DNA from: Prochlorococcus marinus subsp. marinus str. CCMP1375
GTDB lineage: Bacteria > Cyanobacteriota > Cyanobacteriia > PCC-6307 > Cyanobiaceae
Assembly (NCBI RefSeq): GCF_000007925.1
Contig: NC_005042.1
Coordinates: forward strand, 1,488,001 to 1,552,000
Length of the DNA stretch: 64,000 bases
Direction of reading: 5' to 3'
Of the stretch, positions 18,662-26,713 are shown one piece after another (positions within the stretch are counted from its first letter, which is position 1; every line of letters starts with the position of its first letter). A model generated the notes under the pieces. The model had not been told where the DNA came from and did not search any database. It saw only the letters and a list, made by a program, of their open reading frames with translations. Both the position numbers and the translations under genes were made by a program.

Positions 18662-21600
18662 ATGACCAGCAGCGGCAAAATCAGAATCTACGAGCTCTCC
18701 AGAGATTTACATCTGGAAAATAAAGATGTGCTTGACGCTGCAAACAAACTTTCAATATCAGCGAAGAGCCATAGCAGCTCTATTAGTGATGAAGACGCAA
18801 CAAAAATCAAAAAGTTACTTTTGGCTCAAAAAAGTTCAAACTCTTCTTCGCCTCCAGCAAAGCAAAAACCAAACAAAGAAATACTAACCCTTAAGAAAGC
18901 CATTACTTCTCCTCCAACAAAGTCAGAAGCTAATGCAAAAACTAATGCTTCTCTAGACAAAACTTCCAGCCTAAAGAATAAGCCTGCTAGTCCAAAAAAG
19001 GAAATTCCAACATCTCCTAAACCTCCCTCTGCTGCGAAACAGAGAGTTGATGCGATAAAAAAACCAACTCCTTCAATATCTAAAAACAATTCATTAAAAG
19101 TACAGCCAACAATAAAAAAGCCTTCTTTAGTCTCTCCGAAACAACCAAATATTCCATCACCACCGATTGCACCAAATAAAGGAATCAAACCAACTATTAA
19201 AAGACAAGATTCAAATAATGAAAATCTTGAAACAAATAAAACCAAGGCAAAGCCAAATATTGTTAGCAAGCCCCAAGCCAGACAAATTAAACAATCCTCA
19301 GATTTAATTAATCGTTCTCCAAAAACATCTCCTAAGCAACCAATTCAAGAAATACAAACAAACAAGCCTAAAGCTCCTCAAAGACCAATAGCTCCGCCCC
19401 CACGACCAAAAGTACAGTCACAATTCAATCAAAAGCCTGGAAACAATAATCTAAGAGGCGGTCCAAATCAACGCAAAGGTATACCCCAAGGAGCCCCTTC
19501 AGGCCAACCAGGTAGTACAAAACATCCAAGGAATCTCCCTACAGGTTCGTACAAAGGAAATCGAGTAGAACTTGTAGGCGCACCTATTAGACGAAACACT
19601 AAGCCTGACAATGGTGGCAGAGGAGCAAGAGATGGTAACTTCCGTCAAGGAGGTCCAAATCAAGGTCCCCCAATATCGCGACAAGGTGGAGCTAGACGAC
19701 AAGAAGGAGGCGGAGGGCGTGGTCAACAAATGAGACCACGCACAGGGATGCCTCCTGGCATGCGTAAGCCAGTAGCACCTGGAGAGCTTATGCAATTGCA
19801 GAAGCCAACAAGCAGCGCTACACCTCCTATAAAGCGTGGTGACCTTAATAAAGGTCCTAAAAAGGATGGCATCTCAACTGCCAAACCACCTGCTAACAGA
19901 CCAACCCCTTCTGCAGCCCCTAAACGGCCGCCAGCAAGAACAGGTGCTCCAGGTTCCTCAAGAAAAAGAAAGCCTGATTGGGATGATGCCGCTAAACTTG
20001 AAGCTCTTAGAAACAAATCGCCTCAAAAGCAACGTCAAAAAGTTCACATTATTGGTGAAAACGATGATGCTTTAACTGCAGAAACAAGTGGCTTTGCAGG
20101 TGGAGGTCAAGCAGTAGTACTTTCAGCAAGTCTTGCACGCCCTGGCAAACCAAAAGCAAGCAAAAAAAGTGGTTCCAAGCCAACAGGTGCACTCCGCAAA
20201 CGCAAAAAAGAATCAACTCGACAAAGGCAACGTAGAAGAGCTATGGAATTGCGAGCTGCTAGAGAAGCTAAGCAAATTCGTCCGGAAATGATTGTTGTTC
20301 CTGAAGACAACATCACCGTCCAAGAGCTTGCTGACAAACTGAGCGTAGAGAGTTCTGAAATCATCAAATCTCTTTTCTTTAAGGGCATTACCGCAACAGT
20401 TACTCAATCATTAGATCTATCAACAATTGAAACTGTCGCAGAAGAATTTGGTGTCCCTGTTTTACAAGACGACATCGAAGAGGCTGCAAAGAAAACTGTT
20501 GAGATGATCGAAGAAACAGATATCAAACACTTAACGAGAAGACCACCAGTAGTAACAGTTATGGGGCATGTAGATCATGGGAAAACAAGTCTTCTCGATG
20601 CAATTCGCAAAGCAAGAGTCGCAGCAGGAGAGGCGGGAGGCATTACTCAGCATATTGGCGCTTATCAAGTCGAAGTCGAACATGAAAAGAAGCTACGCAC
20701 CCTAACATTTTTGGATACTCCTGGTCATGAAGCTTTCACAGCAATGCGAGCTAGAGGAACAAAAGTCACTGATGTAGCTGTTCTTGTAGTCGCAGCTGAT
20801 GATGGCGTCAGGCCACAAACCTTAGAAGCTATTAGTCACGCACGCGCAGCAAAAGTGCCAATAGTAGTTGCTATTAACAAAATTGATAAAGAAGGAGCGT
20901 CTCCTGATCGCGTAAAACAAGAGTTATCTGAGCAAGAGTTAGTAGCTGAAGAATGGGGTGGAGATGTAGTAATGATGCCCGTAAGCGCAATAAAAGGAGA
21001 AAATATAGATAAGTTATTAGAAATGATTCTTCTAGTCACTGAAGTTGAAGACTTACAAGCCAACCCAGCACGGCTCGCTAAAGGAACTGTAATCGAAGCA
21101 CATCTTGATAAAGCAAAAGGACCTGTGGCGACATTGCTAGTACAAAATGGCACATTGAAAGCAGGCGATGTTGTAGCCGCTGGGCCTGTGCTTGGAAAAG
21201 TTAGAGCAATGGTTGATGAAAATGGGAAACGACTAAAAGAAGCTGGTCCTTCATGCCCAGTGGAAGCTCTTGGATTTAATGAAGTACCTACAGCCGGAGA
21301 TGAATTCGAAGTCTACCCCGATGAAAAATCCGCAAGAAGTGTAGTAGGTGAAAGAGCTTCTGATGCTAGAGCTACACGCTTAGCGCAACAAATGGCGTCA
21401 AGAAGAGTATCTCTTTCAGCAATGTCAGGCCAAGTGAATGATGGTGATCTCAAAGAGTTAAACCTTATTCTTAAAGCTGATGTGCAAGGAAGCGTTGAGG
21501 CCATACTAGGTTCATTAGAACAACTGCCAAAAGATGAAGTCCAAGTCAGAGTCCTCCTATCTGCTCCAGGTGAAATAACAGAAACAGATGTTGATCTTGC

Positions 21601-22066
21601 TGCCGCCTCCGGAGCAGTAATTATTGGGTTCAATACATCTATGGCTTCTGGAGCAAAAAAAGCCGCCGATGCAAACAGTGTTGATGTTCGAGACTATGAA
21701 GTCATTTACAAACTTCTTGAAGATATACAATTAGCAATGGAAGGTCTGCTTGAACCTGATTTAGTAGAAGAGAAAATTGGAGAAGCTGAAGTAAGAGCAA
21801 TATTTACTATTGGCAAAAGTGCAGTTGCAGGCTGTTATATAACAAATGGGAAGCTACAGCGCAATTGCAAAGTCCGTGTTAAAAGAGCTGATCAAATTGT
21901 TTTCAATGGAGATCTTGACTCTTTGAGACGAAATAAAGATGTAGTTAAAGATGTCTCGAGTGGCTTTGAATGTGGAATAGGCTGCGATAGGTTTGCCAAT
22001 TGGAAAGAAGGCGACACAATTGAAGGCTATAAATTAGTAACACAGCGCAGAAAGTTAAATACTTAA
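18662..22066 (+). CDS. infB: Translation initiation factor IF-2
   Basis: GTPase that brings formyl-Met-tRNA to the 30S subunit and promotes subunit joining; 1134 residues. An N-terminal IF2-N-like helical piece (about 1-55) is followed by a very long, low-complexity linker (about 60-450) rich in Pro, Lys, Ser, then Gly and Arg. A second IF2-N domain lies near 550-600. The G domain starts with [12 protein letters not shown] at 635-646, with DTPGHEAF and NKIDKEGA as further nucleotide-binding motifs. Domains II-IV, including the tRNA-binding C terminus, follow. Last gene of the rimP-nusA-ylxR-infB operon. Confidence 0.98.
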   Translation: MTSSGKIRIYELSRDLHLENKDVLDAANKLSISAKSHSSSISDEDATKIKKLLLAQKSSNSSSPPAKQKPNKEILTLKKAITSPPTKSEANAKTNASLDKTSSLKNKPASPKKEIPTSPKPPSAAKQRVDAIKKPTPSISKNNSLKVQPTIKKPSLVSPKQPNIPSPPIAPNKGIKPTIKRQDSNNENLETNKTKAKPNIVSKPQARQIKQSSDLINRSPKTSPKQPIQEIQTNKPKAPQRPIAPPPRPKVQSQFNQKPGNNNLRGGPNQRKGIPQGAPSGQPGSTKHPRNLPTGSYKGNRVELVGAPIRRNTKPDNGGRGARDGNFRQGGPNQGPPISRQGGARRQEGGGGRGQQMRPRTGMPPGMRKPVAPGELMQLQKPTSSATPPIKRGDLNKGPKKDGISTAKPPANRPTPSAAPKRPPARTGAPGSSRKRKPDWDDAAKLEALRNKSPQKQRQKVHIIGENDDALTAETSGFAGGGQAVVLSASLARPGKPKASKKSGSKPTGALRKRKKESTRQRQRRRAMELRAAREAKQIRPEMIVVPEDNITVQELADKLSVESSEIIKSLFFKGITATVTQSLDLSTIETVAEEFGVPVLQDDIEEAAKKTVEMIEETDIKHLTRRPPVVTVMGHVDHGKTSLLDAIRKARVAAGEAGGITQHIGAYQVEVEHEKKLRTLTFLDTPGHEAFTAMRARGTKVTDVAVLVVAADDGVRPQTLEAISHARAAKVPIVVAINKIDKEGASPDRVKQELSEQELVAEEWGGDVVMMPVSAIKGENIDKLLEMILLVTEVEDLQANPARLAKGTVIEAHLDKAKGPVATLLVQNGTLKAGDVVAAGPVLGKVRAMVDENGKRLKEAGPSCPVEALGFNEVPTAGDEFEVYPDEKSARSVVGERASDARATRLAQQMASRRVSLSAMSGQVNDGDLKELNLILKADVQGSVEAILGSLEQLPKDEVQVRVLLSAPGEITETDVDLAAASGAVIIGFNTSMASGAKKAADANSVDVRDYEVIYKLLEDIQLAMEGLLEPDLVEEKIGEAEVRAIFTIGKSAVAGCYITNGKLQRNCKVRVKRADQIVFNGDLDSLRRNKDVVKDVSSGFECGIGCDRFANWKEGDTIEGYKLVTQRRKLNT

Positions 22067-22152
22067 AGCATGAAAACTATCTTATCAACTCATGAAAAGA
22101 GATGATATTCTATAAACAACTATTAAGGTGAGATATAACTTGTTAGTCTTCT

Positions 22153-22389
22153 TCAATCATTTTTGGAGCGATCAATAAGCACTAAAGAAGCAAACAATAC
22201 AAAGGCTGTAATCTGAATAATTAAATCGTTTTTCAAGACATTTTCACCAGCGAAAGATCTTATGCCCATAATCAAAAGGCCAATGCCAGCAGAAGCTGAT
22301 AAGGCAAGCCATAAAACACGTCTTATCCCCCTAAAAGGGTTTCGAGACTCTTGTAAAAGTTTTTCACGAATGTTGGGATCTAAATTCAA
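22153..22389 (-). CDS. Conserved membrane protein, DUF3493-like
   Basis: Seventy-eight residues with a polar N terminus (NPFRGIRR, basic) and two hydrophobic helices at about 24-44 and 54-71. The arrangement resembles the DUF3493 family of cyanobacteria and plastids, to my recollection; function is unknown to me. It is convergent with infB (86 bp between stops) and divergent from tRNA-Thr, whose 5' end lies 18 bp from its start codon. Confidence 0.75.
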   Translation of the reverse strand: MNLDPNIREKLLQESRNPFRGIRRVLWLALSASAGIGLLIMGIRSFAGENVLKNDLIIQITAFVLFASLVLIDRSKND

Positions 22390-22407
22390 GGTAAAGTTCC
22401 ATTGTTA

Positions 22408-22479
22408 GCCGGTGTAGCTCAGGGGTAGAGCAACTGATTCGTAACCAGTAGGCCAGCGGTTCAATTCCGCTCACCGGCA
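22408..22479 (+). tRNA. tRNA-Thr (anticodon CGU)
   Basis: A 72-nt cloverleaf: acceptor GCCGGTG/CACCGGC, D stem GCTC/GAGC, anticodon stem 22433-22437 with 22445-22449, loop TTCGTAA holding CGT at 22440-22442, variable loop of 5, and T stem AGCGG/CCGCT around TTCAATT. Discriminator base A; CCA is not encoded. Reads ACG codons. The anticodon stem has an A-C mismatch next to the loop (positions 31-39). An apparently non-core stretch of 1.4 kb follows. Confidence 0.96.
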
Positions 22480-22555
22480 TATTTTGAATTCCAAGTCTAA
22501 TCATTAAGTCACACAAGAAAATAACTCAATAACCAGAAGATTTATAAATACAACA

Positions 22556-22583
22556 AAGGAGAGGCCTAAATAGGCCTCTCCTT
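22556..22583 (-). terminator. Strong hairpin, likely minus-strand terminator
   Basis: Perfect inverted repeat, AAGGAGAGGCC (22556-22566) with GGCCTCTCCTT (22573-22583) around a 6-nt centre TAAATA. Read on the minus strand the stem is followed by a T-rich run (TTTGTTGTATTT partly overlapping the stem end), whereas on the plus strand it is followed by AATCCAACCG. So it fits better as the 3' end of a minus-strand transcript than as the tRNA-Thr terminator, though it may act both ways. Confidence 0.6.
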
Positions 22584-22880
22584 AATCCAACCGAAAGTAT
22601 TAAAAATTAATTAATAAAGATTAGATAGAAAGATAACGAAGATTCTGGCTAATGGCACCTGGGGCCATATTTCTACTTGTAAGGCTTAACCTCCTTTAAG
22701 GGCACCTAAACGATGCATAGGAGTACCGACTAAATTGACGCACCTTAATCATTGATCCTTGTCAATTCAGACGAAAGCCCAATTTAAATTGAGACTGTTG
22801 GAGCAGGCACCAGAAGTCAGCGTGCTTCTAGTAAATGCTCAGGTGGAGTATCTACCGTCATAAGGCACCTCCGAGTTCGA
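22556..22880 (-). ncRNA. Candidate structured non-coding RNA (unknown family)
   Basis: No ORF of credible length exists here, yet the sequence is rich in paired segments. On the minus strand, from 5' to 3': CTC-GG-AGGTG pairs with CACCT-GAG (22838-22875 region); GAGCA..AGAAG pairs with CTTCT..TGCTC (22801-22840); ATTGAC with GTCAAT (about 22734-22766); CTTAA with TTAAG (22685-22700); ATGGC with GCCAT (22652-22668); then the terminator hairpin. A weak promoter-like TTGAAA (22906-22911) lies 17 bp from TACTTG. It lacks the motifs of RNase P RNA, SRP RNA and tmRNA that I know. Extent and strand are inference. Confidence 0.35.
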
Positions 22881-23277
22881 TACAAGTATCATTACTGGAT
22901 ATTTATTTCAACGCAATCAGTCTTAATGCCCATTGCGATTTGCTGGTAATTGGATGAAAATGAAAGATTGGCCTAAAAGGAAAAGGTCTGAACGAGTCTC
23001 GTAGATCAAACGTTTTTATACATGACAACTGAAAGCATTAAAAAAAGATAATTACTATTAATCCAGGAGAAAGATGCTATTTCAACTTAGCTACTAGCCA
23101 TATCGGCATATAAGAAATCATCCATTAATAAAGAAGCTCATTGTCTGAAATTTTTTATTGAACAGAGAAAGAAGCATACTACTCTTAAATTATGACAAGT
23201 GAAGTCTAAATACCTCAAATAAATTAATCTTATTACGATAATTATTTTTTTAAATATAGATAATAGGTTCTAGTTAT
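22881..23277. other. Gene-free stretch downstream of candidate ncRNA
   Basis: AT-rich DNA without a supported gene. It holds a small hairpin (CGCAAT at 22912-22917 with ATTGCG at 22932-22937) and two very short plus-strand frames: a 16-codon one at 22954-23004 rich in Lys/Arg, and a 7-codon one preceded by AGGAGAAAG near 23070. Neither is convincing. I see no repeat, transposase remnant or copy of the tRNA-Thr 3' end. Confidence 0.3.
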
Positions 23278-23310
23278 GATATTTAAGCATGTATTATATG
23301 CTTAAATATC
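23278..23310. repeat. Perfect 13-bp inverted repeat (AT-rich hairpin)
   Basis: GATATTTAAGCAT at 23278-23290 is repeated inverted at 23298-23310 around GTATTAT. On the plus strand TTTT follows the second arm, and it overlaps the stop codon of the 119-codon minus-strand frame. It may be a weak terminator or a binding site. Low GC makes it a weak terminator stem. Confidence 0.5.
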
Positions 23311-23661
23311 TTTTGCTAACTTAATAATTAATTCCACCAATTCGTCTCCAAAACAATTAGAGTTTATTCTAGCCTTATTATTGGCATGAATAGATTTATC
23401 TGAGTTTAGTGTTTGAGGCTCTCTACTGTCACAACAATTACAAACTATATGCACTTTCCTGCCGTCCTTTTGTTCTTTAACTCTAGCAAATACCCAAGAC
23501 TTAGCTTGTATGTTTGTCCAATTTTCAAATGGACCTTGGCAATCTATTTGCTTTTGACAAGTATCCTTATCACGAAAGATACCTGAATGCTGCAAGTGTT
23601 TATATCTGAAACCTTGCTGTCTAGCCTGCTTGATTCCTATGTGTGTAATTTGGGAGTGCAA
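23302..23661 (-). CDS. Doubtful hypothetical protein without ATG start
   Basis: Open frame of 119 codons from a TTG at 23659-23661. There is not one ATG in the frame, a TAA lies eleven codons upstream, and no Shine-Dalgarno is seen, so the start is weak. The predicted product is polar, with a basic middle, five cysteines including CNCC, and an amphipathic C-terminal helix (ELVELIIKLAKDI). I recognise no family. It lies alone between the tRNA-Thr region and a conserved radical-SAM gene. It may be a lineage-specific small gene or the remnant of one whose 5' end has been lost. Confidence 0.35.
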   Translation of the reverse strand: MHSQITHIGIKQARQQGFRYKHLQHSGIFRDKDTCQKQIDCQGPFENWTNIQAKSWVFARVKEQKDGRKVHIVCNCCDSREPQTLNSDKSIHANNKARINSNCFGDELVELIIKLAKDI

Positions 23662-23882
23662 TTTTAGTGTAGTTATAAATAAGACTTAACTGAATATATA
23701 TTAAGAATACAAAAATAAACAAAATAATCAAATATCAGAAGTCACATGAAGATGAGAAGCCTTCTAAAACAACTGGATAGATGCTGATATATCCTCTTAG
23801 AAGAACTCCTATAACAATTAATTCTCAAGTCTTTTAAGTGCATGATCACTATTCAATTGATTTAGGCTAGTAAAGTTAGGCA

Positions 23883-25508
23883 ATGAGTAACCCTCAATCC
23901 AAGAAATTAAATGCCCTAAGGCAACCATCTTCGACTTTAGAGAATGCAAAAGTCTTGATTATAAGGTTGCCTTGCAACCCAATATTTCCAATAGGACCAA
24001 TCTATTTAGCTGATCACCTCCATAAATGCTTTCCAACACTACCTATAAAAATTCTTGATCTTGCAGCCTTACCAAGTATTGATGTTGAAAGAGTTTTAAT
24101 ATCTAATATCAATAGTTTTCAGCCTACTCTTCTAGTTTTTTCTTGGAGAGATATACAAATTTATGCACCTGTTGATGGGCGAGGGGGCAATCCTCTTCAA
24201 CATTCTTTTGAAGCATTTTATGCACAAAATCCACTAAAAAAAATAAGAGGTGCAATTGGCGGCTTGCGTTTGATGAAAAGTCATTATGGAGAACTCTGGC
24301 GCAATCAACGTTTAATAAAAAAAGGAGTTGAGCAAGCCAAAATTTATTTCAAAAATGCAATGGCTTTAGTTGGTGGTGGAGCTGTAAGTGTTTTTTATGA
24401 GCAACTTGGTAAATCTCTCCCCAAAGGAACCATTATTTCTATTGGAGAAGGAGAGCCTTTGTTAGAGAAATTGCTTTTGGGCAAGAGTATTAACGAAGAA
24501 AGATGTTTTATTGTTGGTAAAACTCCTAGATCAGGATTAATACATGAGCAACCAAAAAGTGCTATTAAAACTGCCTGTGATTATTCATACATTGCCTCTA
24601 TTTGGCCTCAATTGAACTGGTATCTTGATGGAGGCGACTTTTATATAGGTGTTCAAACTAAGAGAGGTTGTCCACATAATTGTTGCTATTGTGTTTATAC
24701 AGTAGTCGAGGGTAAACAAGTCAGAGTAAACCCTGTCGAAGAAGTTATTAGTGAAATTCGTCAATTATATAAATTAGGTGTTAGAAATATATGGTTCACT
24801 GACGCTCAATTCATACCAGCTAAGCGTTATATAGAAGATGCCAAAGAACTCCTCAAAGCTATTAAAAAAGAGAAGATGGATGGGATACGTTGGGCTGCAT
24901 ATATCCGAGCAGACAACTTAGACGCCGAGCTCGCAAAACTAATGGTTGAAACAGGTATGAGTTACTTTGAGATTGGGATTACATCTGGATCTCAAGAGTT
25001 GGTTAGAAAAATGCGAATGGGATACAACTTAAGGACTGTAATTGAGAACTGTATTTTACTTGCTAATGCTGGTTTTAAAGATCATGTCTCTGTCAATTAC
25101 TCATTCAATGTCATTGATGAAAGGCCTGAAACCATTCGTCAAACAATTGCCTACCATAGAGAACTAGAAAGGATTTTTGGAGTGAAGAAAGTTGAGCCAG
25201 CCATCTTCTTTATAGGGCTACAACCTCATACTCATCTTGAACAATATGGCTTTGACAAAGGTCTTCTCAAACCAGGCTACAACCCTATGAGCATGATGCC
25301 ATGGACAGCTCGAAAGCTTTTGTGGAATCCAGAACCAATGGGCAAAACATTCGGGAGAATATGTTTAGAAGCATTTGACTCTTGTCCAAATGACTTTGGG
25401 CGTACAGTTATGAACTTATTGGAAAGAGATTATGGAGTTGCACCTTTAGCAGAAGCATTGCGCGCTCCATTAGAAGGACGTTCAGCTATAGCAAAAGCAG
25501 TTCGATAA
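23883..25508 (+). CDS. B12-binding-type radical SAM protein (possible photosystem II high-light acclimation protein)
   Basis: 541 residues. The N-terminal 200 residues resemble a cobalamin-binding Rossmann-like domain (GPIYLADHLHKCFP, LVGGGAVSVF, IGEGEP). The radical-SAM motif is C263-x3-C267-x2-C270 (RGCPHNCCYC). Later parts (WFTDAQFIP, EIGITSGSQELVRKMRMG, VNYSFNVIDE) fit the TIM-barrel of the family. Conserved cyanobacterial proteins of this type are annotated as photosystem II high-light acclimation radical SAM proteins; I place it there tentatively. Substrate and reaction are unknown. Its last 79 bp overlap the 3' end of the CPBP protease gene on the other strand. Confidence 0.85.
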   Translation: MSNPQSKKLNALRQPSSTLENAKVLIIRLPCNPIFPIGPIYLADHLHKCFPTLPIKILDLAALPSIDVERVLISNINSFQPTLLVFSWRDIQIYAPVDGRGGNPLQHSFEAFYAQNPLKKIRGAIGGLRLMKSHYGELWRNQRLIKKGVEQAKIYFKNAMALVGGGAVSVFYEQLGKSLPKGTIISIGEGEPLLEKLLLGKSINEERCFIVGKTPRSGLIHEQPKSAIKTACDYSYIASIWPQLNWYLDGGDFYIGVQTKRGCPHNCCYCVYTVVEGKQVRVNPVEEVISEIRQLYKLGVRNIWFTDAQFIPAKRYIEDAKELLKAIKKEKMDGIRWAAYIRADNLDAELAKLMVETGMSYFEIGITSGSQELVRKMRMGYNLRTVIENCILLANAGFKDHVSVNYSFNVIDERPETIRQTIAYHRELERIFGVKKVEPAIFFIGLQPHTHLEQYGFDKGLLKPGYNPMSMMPWTARKLLWNPEPMGKTFGRICLEAFDSCPNDFGRTVMNLLERDYGVAPLAEALRAPLEGRSAIAKAVR

Positions 25509-26344
25509 CAAAAGAGAGTCAACGCAAGACATACAATTCCTATAAGGCCTCCAATTGGGTTAGGAGTAACTGAACCTGGACCTACAATCCAAGTAGGTGT
25601 AGTCGGAAGAATTTCTATCAAGTCAGCATCAATAAGAAACCATAAGCCAACCAAACCTCCATGTAAGCCTATACAACCACTTAATGACCCATTGTCGAGT
25701 ATCCTTCTTAAAGCAAGAACTAACCCCAATAGAAATAACCCTATCAAAAGACTTATTAATTCAACAAAGGATAAATCAGATTTTATCAGCGCACTCAAAT
25801 GAGCCAAGCTAAAAATTCCAGCTTGTAAGAAAATACCTTTAGAAGCTCCTACTAATAAGTTAGCTTCACCCCACAACCAACTTCGAAAAACCAATTCTTC
25901 TGCAAATCCAACACCTATACCGAGAAACACAGCATTTATGAAATTGGCAATGCTAATTCCACCACCTACCAAATCACCCCAAGAACCTAGGAAAATAGGT
26001 GCAAGTATGCAAACCAATAACACTCCAGCCCAACAAAACCCCCTAAAAAATGATCTAACAGAATGCTTACTAGCTAAACCACTCAATCCTAAAGCAAGAG
26101 AAGGTTTTCTATAGCGCCATCTAAACTTTACCCAACTTGGGAGTGTAAATAAAAAGAAAGTAAAGGTAAATAATGTACCTACTAAAGAAAGATCATTCTG
26201 CTCAATCTTTTCGAAAAGAAATCCTAAAGGTCTTACTATTAACCAACCACAAAAATATAAAAATGGTAAATGCGAAACAGTAGGTATCCAACGTCGACGC
26301 TGAAGTAGCCAATTCTTCCAAGAAGCAGCAATTAAATTAATCAG
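25430..26344 (-). CDS. CPBP (CAAX/Rce1-like) intramembrane metalloprotease, unusual start
   Basis: Polytopic membrane protein with the CPBP motif EELVFRSWLWGE and a downstream membrane-embedded histidine motif (FSLAHLSAL). CPBP proteins are glutamate-type intramembrane proteases or protein-maturation factors; the substrate is unknown. The first standard start is TTG at 26084-26086 (218 residues), but the frame is open for 86 more codons upstream, up to the clpS stop, and encodes hydrophobic, membrane-like sequence (SHLPFLYFCGWLIVRPLGF). No ATG, GTG or TTG occurs there; only CTG (26342-26344, in a CTGA overlap with clpS) or ATT (26339-26341) could start it. I give the longer form; if wrong, use 25430-26086. 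Confidence 0.7.
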   Translation of the reverse strand: MINLIAASWKNWLLQRRRWIPTVSHLPFLYFCGWLIVRPLGFLFEKIEQNDLSLVGTLFTFTFFLFTLPSWVKFRWRYRKPSLALGLSGLASKHSVRSFFRGFCWAGVLLVCILAPIFLGSWGDLVGGGISIANFINAVFLGIGVGFAEELVFRSWLWGEANLLVGASKGIFLQAGIFSLAHLSALIKSDLSFVELISLLIGLFLLGLVLALRRILDNGSLSGCIGLHGGLVGLWFLIDADLIEILPTTPTWIVGPGSVTPNPIGGLIGIVCLALTLFCYRTAFAIAERPSNGARNASAKGATP

Positions 26345-26652
26345 CTTTCTGGTTCTATAGTACTGGTAAGGCCTTTGCCTTTAAGAGATTCAGAATAAAA
26401 TTCTGCAGGTTCAAGATCACATGTAATAACTAAACCAATTCCAGTATTATGGGTTTCAAGCATAACCGCCATAGCATCTTGCTCACTTAGCTGTGGCACA
26501 ACCTGCCGCAAGGTAGTAACAACATAATCCATAGTATTTACAGGATCATTATGAAGCAAGACCTTATATCGAGGAGAGGTCTTCCTCACTCGCTCAGTCT
26601 GCTTGTCAACAACTGCCGCACCGCCAGGGCCACGGCCTGGATTTCCGACCAT
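26341..26652 (-). CDS. clpS: ClpS adaptor protein
   Basis: Adaptor for ClpC/ClpP that hands over N-end-rule substrates; 103 residues. After a glycine-rich N terminus comes the ClpS core with YKVLLHNDPVNTMDYVV, where the N-D-x-x-T/N-M-x-x-V residues line the N-degron pocket, and METHNTGIGLV including the conserved histidine. Cyanobacteria often have two ClpS forms; I cannot say which this is. It lies 61 bp after dapL and immediately before the CPBP protease frame, suggesting dapL-clpS-CPBP cotranscription. Confidence 0.95.
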   Translation of the reverse strand: MVGNPGRGPGGAAVVDKQTERVRKTSPRYKVLLHNDPVNTMDYVVTTLRQVVPQLSEQDAMAVMLETHNTGIGLVITCDLEPAEFYSESLKGKGLTSTIEPES

Positions 26653-26713
26653 ATTCAGAATTGCTAATTAAACCAAATGTACGAACAATTTAACCTATAG
26701 AACCTAATCAAAA

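Noticed and set aside
22640-22890. Possible tmRNA (permuted, two-piece) or RNase P RNA
   Set aside because: No tag-peptide reading frame of the cyanobacterial type, and none of the conserved RNase P core strings, on either strand.
22954-23004. Sixteen-codon plus-strand frame rich in Lys and Arg
   Set aside because: Too short, no convincing ribosome-binding site, and basic composition is easily obtained by chance in AG-rich DNA.
23662-23882. Riboswitch (for example cobalamin) before the radical-SAM gene
   Set aside because: No B12-box or other conserved riboswitch core; only one imperfect hairpin near 23755-23805.
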